The position numbers and the translations under genes are program-made. A stretch of DNA of 64,000 bases from Membranipora membranacea. Taxonomy: Eukaryota; Bryozoa; Gymnolaemata; Cheilostomatida; Membraniporidae. This document shows positions 58,101 to 64,000 of this stretch, in pieces (position 1 is the first letter of the stretch; every line of letters starts with the position of its first letter). The stretch covers positions 8,000,001 through 8,064,000 of the forward strand of contig OU612072.1 of the NCBI GenBank assembly GCA_914767715.1, read 5' to 3'. The notes beneath the pieces were generated by a model. The model was given only the letters and a program-made list of their open reading frames with translations. It did not search any database and was not told where the DNA came from.

Positions 58101-61100
58101 TTCAAGATAACCCTCTTTCAGCACGTTTTTCCTATGCGGCGTGGGTTAAAACTGGAGAGAGGACAACTCCAAATTGAGGCATAAATAAAAGCTCAGAAAA
58201 CTGTCTATTACAGTGTTTCGCCCGGAAATCTATCCTTTTTTAGACCATAACTGAAATTAATCGTCACCCGATGTTATTCTTTTTAATAATTTATATTTGA
58301 GATAGTATATGACTAATACTGAGTTGGTTATATATGTTTAAGTGTAGTTCCAGTAATAATAACTTGAGCTCCTGCACCTAATTTAATCTGATTTAACTCC
58401 AGTTTAAATTTCCATTTCTTTTACTTTGCTTTGTTAGGTGAAATATTATGTTGCATCATACCTAAGGTAATTCATCAATTTGTGATTAACATTGTTGCAG
58501 TTCATAATAGCTGCTTTTGTTCCAGTTTCAGCAATTGTGGACCCCCCTCCCCTCCCCCTTCTACACTATTTGTTAGCCTCTGTCACTCTCGGCCAACTCA
58601 AGGGAAAGCAACTCAGAATGCAGGCACATATGATCATACTTAATCTAGATGAACCATCCATCATTCTACATGGTTATAATATATTAAAAGTTCAACTGTT
58701 ATAGCGTTTGTTGTTATTGCGTCCTTATTCATATCAATAGCCACGGGAAGACATGAGTACGGTATATTTTCTTCTTATTTTCAGAGCATGCAGAGTATAT
58801 GGAAGTGGCCCGGAACGCACAAGATGACGATAGCATCAAGTATACGTTTGCACATTCCACTTCACAAGCAATACTTGAAGGCTCAAATATAAAGTTAGTA
58901 ATTCCGTAATACCTCACCTATAGGGCACGCGCCTTATAAGTGAAGGCGCTTATAAGAACTGAGCATGTGGCTGTGATTTCAACAATTTTCCACTGAACCT
59001 ACTTAGTTGAAAGGACAATAATTTAGCCACAAACTATGCCAACATCGATGAGCATGTTTTAAATGACTGCTATTCATCTAAATATTTTTTATTTTATTTA
59101 AAAGGGTTGTATACCGTTTATTATTAGCACCTCTAAAACAACAGAGACATTCCAACACCATCACTGTGAAATGTCACTGACTATAATGGGGTTGTGTCAG
59201 GAGTTGTCTCTTATTATAGGGGGCGCTGAGCAGATGAGACCATAAATTTGCACTTTTTTTTATATATCATTGGAGCAGATAACGCTTTTTGGTCTGGCGG
59301 CCAGGGAAATTAAGATAAAAACAAAATGAGCGTAATTGAATAGGGGGATTATGTTGACCCACTTTATGGGACAAAGTTTAACTGCGGATATAATTTGATT
59401 TACATTATATAATATCTTGAATATATATCATTAAAATAAAGAGAAATAATATTATTCAAGATTTGAATTTCGTGTATTGTATAAATCCAACGTGAAAATA
59501 ATGATTGCACAAAAAGAGTTCAGAATAACTTATATTTATAAAATTTTATTGTAATCCAAAACAATTCTATATTTAATACGATAACTTCATACATATACGG
59601 AATTTTGAAAAAAAAAGAAAAGCTGCATACTTCAAGAGACCTCCCTTCCCATCACTGAATTTCATTGAGATTGATTGAACAGGTTTTTTATATTATTATT
59701 CAATTTTAATTATATTAAAAATTTAGATTTGCCGATATTTTTTTAACATAAGCATAATAGGTCAAATTTTGATTTACAGCATAATTAGATCAATTGTGGT
59801 TAGCTGAAACCAAGGAATTCTTATAGCAAATCTCAACTCCTTCCTTTATGGCTTATATAAAACTTTGCAGAAGTATAGTCTCATCTGTAAATAATCAAGG
59901 GAGATGACTCCGAAAAACATAACCCCATTACCAAATAAATCAATCTCATCTTACCTATCCTAGACCACTAAGCTATGTTATTCAAACAAAATTAATGTCT
60001 TTCATATTCTTTTTAACCCTACAGTAGCCCTACCATGAGTCTAGCCACGGAGGTGCTTGGAGGTGATGGATTCGCTGCCGATGCCATGCTTTACTTTGCA
60101 GAGTGTTCTCCTGTGAGAATCACAGACGACGCTAACTGTCCCATGTACAGATATCTGGGTAAGATGGACCAACAACACATCAGTCAGTTCATCCAGATGC
60201 TGCCTGGAGAGGATGTCGTGACGGTAAGATGGTAACAGTAGCTAATTTGATTTTTGTTTTAGAATTTTAATTTTTTAATTTGGAATTTGAATTTGAAAAT
60301 GCGATTGGATACTTGATACTTTGTTTTGGATTGATTACAGTCCAAAAAATAACTTTAGGAATGTTTGATTTAATTTAAACTGTAGCAATAAACAGGGGCT
60401 CCTTTAAACAAGTAGGTTTTCTTAGTTGCCCTAAATCACTATTTTTTTCTAAAATAATATAAAAAAAACCAAGTTGGTAATACGAAAGTAACAAATCTCC
60501 TTGGTTATAGGTCACCATCAAGTTGGATCCAATTCGGCTGAATTTCAGGTTGCTACCATTCTACTGGTAAGCCGCAGGTCAGCGCCTGAGGCGGAGTAAC
60601 TCCCAATTCAGACAAACTGGTTCGAGCTTCATCGGATTTAGAGCTGAATAGAAGTTTTTCACTTGTGAGACCAATCATATGATTGAGTGAGCCATTGAAC
60701 AGCCACTTAGTCCATGGATCCTATGCGCCAGTTATAATGATAGCCTGAGAACCAGACGTTTGAACATTTGTTAATATTTCAGAGAGATTCAGCCATATTG
60801 TCCCACCTGCCCACCTTGACGTGCTGTTATAACGACAAGACAAAAGATGAAATGAAGAAGAGTGTGGAAGCTATCAGAGCAGAAATGCGGGGATCTGTAC
60901 TTGCCTATGATATTCCTGTGTATGTATTCCTGTCCTATCTCTGAAATATAATATACCTTTTCCTACAGCCTACATCTAGAAACCACTGCTGCCACACAGG
61001 CAAATGTGTGCTTATTGAATAATAATGAATATTTTATTTTAATTATTTGAGATTTTATTTGAGATCAATTTTATACCTCTCTCTGAGATCAATTGTTGTA

Positions 61101-63810
61101 ACTCCCTTAAACTATACTTTCATCACCTTGTATCATATTTTAGTGAGGAGTGTCCAGTTGAGAACATACCAGTAGAACATTATGGTACTTCTTGTCATTT
61201 CCTTCACCCATTAATTGGTGACGGTGAGGTAAGCGGAGGCTTTGTCATATTTGGCACGTTAACTACATTCAAATAATAATCTTTATTAAAAAACTACCAG
61301 GGAGATATTTTCAAGCGCTGCCGCTGCACCTAGTCTCAATTGATAGATTCTAGAAAAAAAATTATATATTCAAAGATCAAATGATCAAATTCTAGAAAAA
61401 AATGATTGATTCAAAGATCAATTGATTGGTTCAAGAATGAAATGAATGCTTCTGGGATGAATTGATCATTTCAAGAATAAGTTCATCGATCCATTGATTG
61501 ATTTATTCAATGATCGCTCTATCGATTCAATGAGGAATTGATTGATTCAAGGATCGATGGATCGATTCCAGGTTTGATGGATTGATTCCAGGTTCGATGG
61601 ATCGATTCCAGGGTCAGTGTATACTACATACAATGATTGATAGATCAACTCCATCATAGATTCCATATAAATATATGTAGTTTATAAATAATACAATTCA
61701 GTATTCGATATTTCGTGATCATTCAGGAATATGTATCGCCCGAAAACTTGAGGAGTTATATGGTAAAAGCATTGCGAGATCTCAGCGAAACGAAGGAGGC
61801 CAAAGATGATGATGGTGAGGATACCTCAGCCATAGATAAGCTCATTGAAGGTTAGTCTAACTAATATGTCTCGTTACATCCATCCATCCAGTTCTAGTTT
61901 TCTCTTTCAATTGTTGCTTACCGAGACGGGTAGTATCAGGCATTCACAACAGATCACCTCAGATTGATCTACATGATTCTCAGGGCCTCTTTAGTGTAGT
62001 TTTGTTCCCCTTGCTATAGACAGACAATCAAAAATCCAATGTACAGCGAGAATACACAAATCAAACACTGCTAAAACACAACCGCTTTGACCTGCTTATG
62101 AATGAAATGATATTGGCAGTTTTTTTAAAACTTATATGACATGACACTGACTTTATAATGATGTTGTTGTTTGAATCTCTCTCAGTCCTAAAATCTGAGC
62201 TCAGTACCGAAGATATAATAGGGGGTGAGACATACACAGCCACATGTCATACACAAATGTAACACTCACTCTGATGGTAGAGGGGATGTTATTCTTTTGA
62301 CCACACAGTCTCAGCTCACACTTACACTTAATTGATCATCCCCCCACTCCCTAGCATATCTTAGCGGCCCAGACACATCACTTATTTGTATGTTATTCTC
62401 TCTCTCTCCCTCCACATACCATTGGATGTTTGCTAGCTTGAGTATCTAAATTGTGACGCCTTATGATATAGGGTATGTTATGCCCCATCCTTAAATAGCA
62501 TGAGCATGAAGGCTCAGCTCACCCATACACACAATTGATCATCCCCTCGTTCAAATCACTTAATTAGATCAGACCAATCAATAGCAGCAGCGGTGTATAT
62601 TCACTCTATATTCAATCTATATTCGACATGTATTCGACCTATATCCAACCTATATTACACATATGCAATCAACCTATATCCAACCTATATTACACATATG
62701 CAATCAACCTATATCCAACCTATATTACACATATATAATCGACCTATATCCAACCTATATTACACATATATAATCAACCTATATCCAACCTACCCGACCA
62801 CACAACTTGTACCAGATGCACCGCACATACCAGACACACACATTACCAGATACATCGTTGCAAAGGAATCTAACCCATCACAATAAAAGCTCTCAGTCGA
62901 CTGTAGATTTAATGACTGTAGCTTTACACACGTAGCATGTCGGCAGTATCAATGGATGAACTTCCGGAACAGCATTGCCTCAACTCTAGTCTCGGACTAT
63001 CTGGCGCTCCGTTTAATTTAAGTGTTTTTCATTTTCAGTCCTACCTACTAAATTTTAATTACTCAGACAATAACAGAGAACAAAAAAAATGTTCAGATAT
63101 TACCTTAACCTCGGTCAAGCATCATCTTATTATATTATTATAATGACCTGTTGAACTGGTAACTCATGATGTTAGGAACGAAGAGTTAGAAAGTAGCAAA
63201 TAAATCTCTTGCCAATGGTGTCATCATAGAACTTCCACACACCAGTATTATTTTTCTCAAAATGATGATTGTTTTAATCGCCAACCGTACAACGACTGAG
63301 ATAATACTATGCAGTTTTCCATATAAATATCTAAACGTATGTGAGTGAGTTGTGTCGAGCACATAACAGGGCAGCAGTTTGGGAAAAATTGAAGGGAAGG
63401 CGATTTTCATTGTTGGTGCAAAGTAACACCAGGTTCGGTATTGTAAGCTCCTCCCGAGCCCCCAGCCTCCAAAGCGTTTTAATGATATAAATAGCAAATG
63501 GAAGTCCCGAATTAGCTGATTCTGATATGAAATATCCAATTATTGCATTTTTAGTCCACTCTATTGAACATTCTAGGGGAGGCTGAGCGTCCCTGCCTCC
63601 CCTAGAACTACGGGCCTGCGTAACTTACCATTTCTCTCCTTTACACAGCCGTGGAAACTATCGACGACACGATAGAGATAGCAGAGAATAAACTGGGAGG
63701 TCGACTGGGAGGCAAATCGACCGCCATCTTCCCTAACCTCGTAAAACTAACCAGAGACACGATTGATCCTGAGGAGTTTGATGGTATTGTTATCTTCCAT
63801 CTGATCAAAT
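52153..63810 (+). CDS. Secretory-pathway thioredoxin-like protein, possibly TXNDC16/ERp90-related (5' 451 aa; 3' end outside)
   Basis: Exons 52153..52324, 53371..53462, 54121..54194, 56186..56260, 56672..56796, 58785..58893, 60025..60223, 60783..60919, 61144..61228, 61727..61850 and 63649..63810 join in phase with GT-AG ends. The last exon ends in a donor, so the gene continues outside. It begins with a signal peptide (MGMKQVVALFFLLQVFLAEI), then a thioredoxin-like unit: SLVLLGTD, LGRLHKIGERLNGHGVFVGV, FDCDENKNSRCDKVNVELPG and FAAYLQGAYL, the pattern of a PDI-type fold without an active CxxC. Further units follow (LLIREVPLV...FLIMFVKGVGSKEHAEYMEVA; PMYRYLGKMDQQHISQFIQM). A catalytically inactive ER folding or cargo protein is the best guess; assignment to TXNDC16 rests on this layout, not on a diagnostic motif. 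Some introns are long and hold transposon-like elements. Confidence 0.7.
57750..58210. mobile_element. PIF/Harbinger-like MITE with about 140-bp terminal inverted repeats
   Basis: The element 57753-58207 (455 bp) begins TAGACAGTTTTCTGAGCTCT and ends with the reverse complement AGCTCAGAAAACTGTCTA. The arms (about 57753-57890 and 58050-58207) match over most of their length, with small differences. It is flanked by TTA on both sides (57750-57752, 58208-58210), the 3-bp target typical of PIF/Harbinger and Tourist-type MITEs. No coding capacity. It lies in an intron of the thioredoxin-like gene. Confidence 0.85.
59005..59195 (+). repeat. Dispersed repeat matching 47.76-47.94 kb in inverse orientation
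   Basis: Contains AATGACTGCTATTCATC and AGAGACATTCCAACACCAT, both found reverse-complemented in the MLH3 intron. Together with the flanking GCGCCTTATAAG repeats near 58930 it looks like the edge of an unclassified interspersed repeat. Confidence 0.6.
61360..61620. repeat. Degenerate GATTGATTCAAGG-type repeat tract
   Basis: About 260 bp made of diverged units around GATCAATTGATT / GGATCGATTCCAGG. The clearest part (61548-61616) has three near-identical 20-bp units. In the intron between exons 9 and 10 of the thioredoxin-like gene. Confidence 0.7.
61851..63648 (+). other. Large intron of the thioredoxin-like gene
   Basis: The 1.8 kb intron between exons 10 and 11. It holds the 35-bp minisatellite and, near its 3' end (about 63570-63618), a small hairpin TCTAGGGGAGGC...GCCTCCCCTAGA followed by ACTACGGGCCTG, resembling the end of the element at 1529-1741. 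No exon recognised. Confidence 0.55.
62632..62796. repeat. Minisatellite, about 35-bp unit
   Basis: Four to five tandem units of CCTATATCCAACCTATATTA plus CACATATGCAATCAA, the later units varying at ATGCAA/ATATAATC. The open frame across it is a product of the repeat, not a gene. Confidence 0.85.
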
Positions 63811-64000
63811 GTGAGTAGACATGCTTTGATGAACCATACGATGTCATTTTGTAGCTGTTTGCTGTCAGCAGTGTTGAATTGGATTGCCAATGTTAGGGAC
63901 ATATCTTAGGTTCTCCAGATATCAGCCTGCCAATTGTAACAATTGGCATAATCAAGACATCAACAACATTCTATAAAGTTCAATCCAACATTTGTCAACA

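Noticed and set aside
62593-62886. 97-codon Tyr/Pro/Ile-rich open frame
   Set aside because: Encoded entirely by the 35-bp minisatellite.
1-64000. CRISPR arrays, bacterial operons, plasmid or phage features
   Set aside because: None seen; direct repeats present are minisatellites, and gene structure is eukaryotic throughout.

Overview
The window is animal nuclear DNA. It is AT-rich and its genes are split by GT-AG introns, with class-consistent splice phases, AATAAA signals, RNA polymerase III tRNA genes with T-run terminators, microsatellites and many small terminal-inverted-repeat elements. An inhibitory SMAD, MLH3 and a secreted C-type lectin family fit a bilaterian. A marine invertebrate (possibly lophotrochozoan) is a guess from style only; the sequence does not settle the phylum.

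Layout. 1-3.7 kb: 3' end of an inhibitory SMAD (MH2 domain, + strand). 3.8-6.6 kb: intergenic, with a large TA hairpin and another inverted repeat. 6.6-9.8 kb and 13.5-17.9 kb: two paralogous four-coding-exon genes (+) for secreted proteins made of a signal peptide, a helical N-terminal region, a Thr-rich mucin-like stalk and a C-type lectin domain. The second has a 12-bp minisatellite in its stalk; the first has a MITE-like element in its last intron. 10.9-35.2 kb: a dispersed and partly tandem cluster of tRNA-Leu(UAG) and tRNA-Pro(AGG) genes, almost always arranged divergently. About half are intact and the rest are in different states of decay. Embedded in it, at 30.4-31.8 kb, is a gene for an unrecognised six-span membrane protein with a TATA promoter. 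35.5-37.4 kb: minus-strand beta-propeller (NHL-like) gene with an apparent one-base frameshift. 39.2-50.5 kb: complete MLH3 on the minus strand, modelled as 18 coding exons (1714 residues) with all ATPase and endonuclease motifs. 52.15 kb to the end: a plus-strand secretory-pathway protein of thioredoxin-like type (11 coding exons seen, 3' end outside), possibly related to TXNDC16/ERp90. It starts in the opposite direction to MLH3.

The genes do not form one pathway: SMAD signalling, lectin recognition, tRNA supply, meiotic/mismatch repair and ER folding are simply neighbours. The most distinctive content is the tRNA array, with its tandem 2.7-2.8 kb duplication and graded decay, the lectin gene duplication, and the set of short inverted-repeat elements, several with recognisable target-site duplications (TTAA, TTA). 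All exon models were made by eye from splice signals and reading-frame phase.
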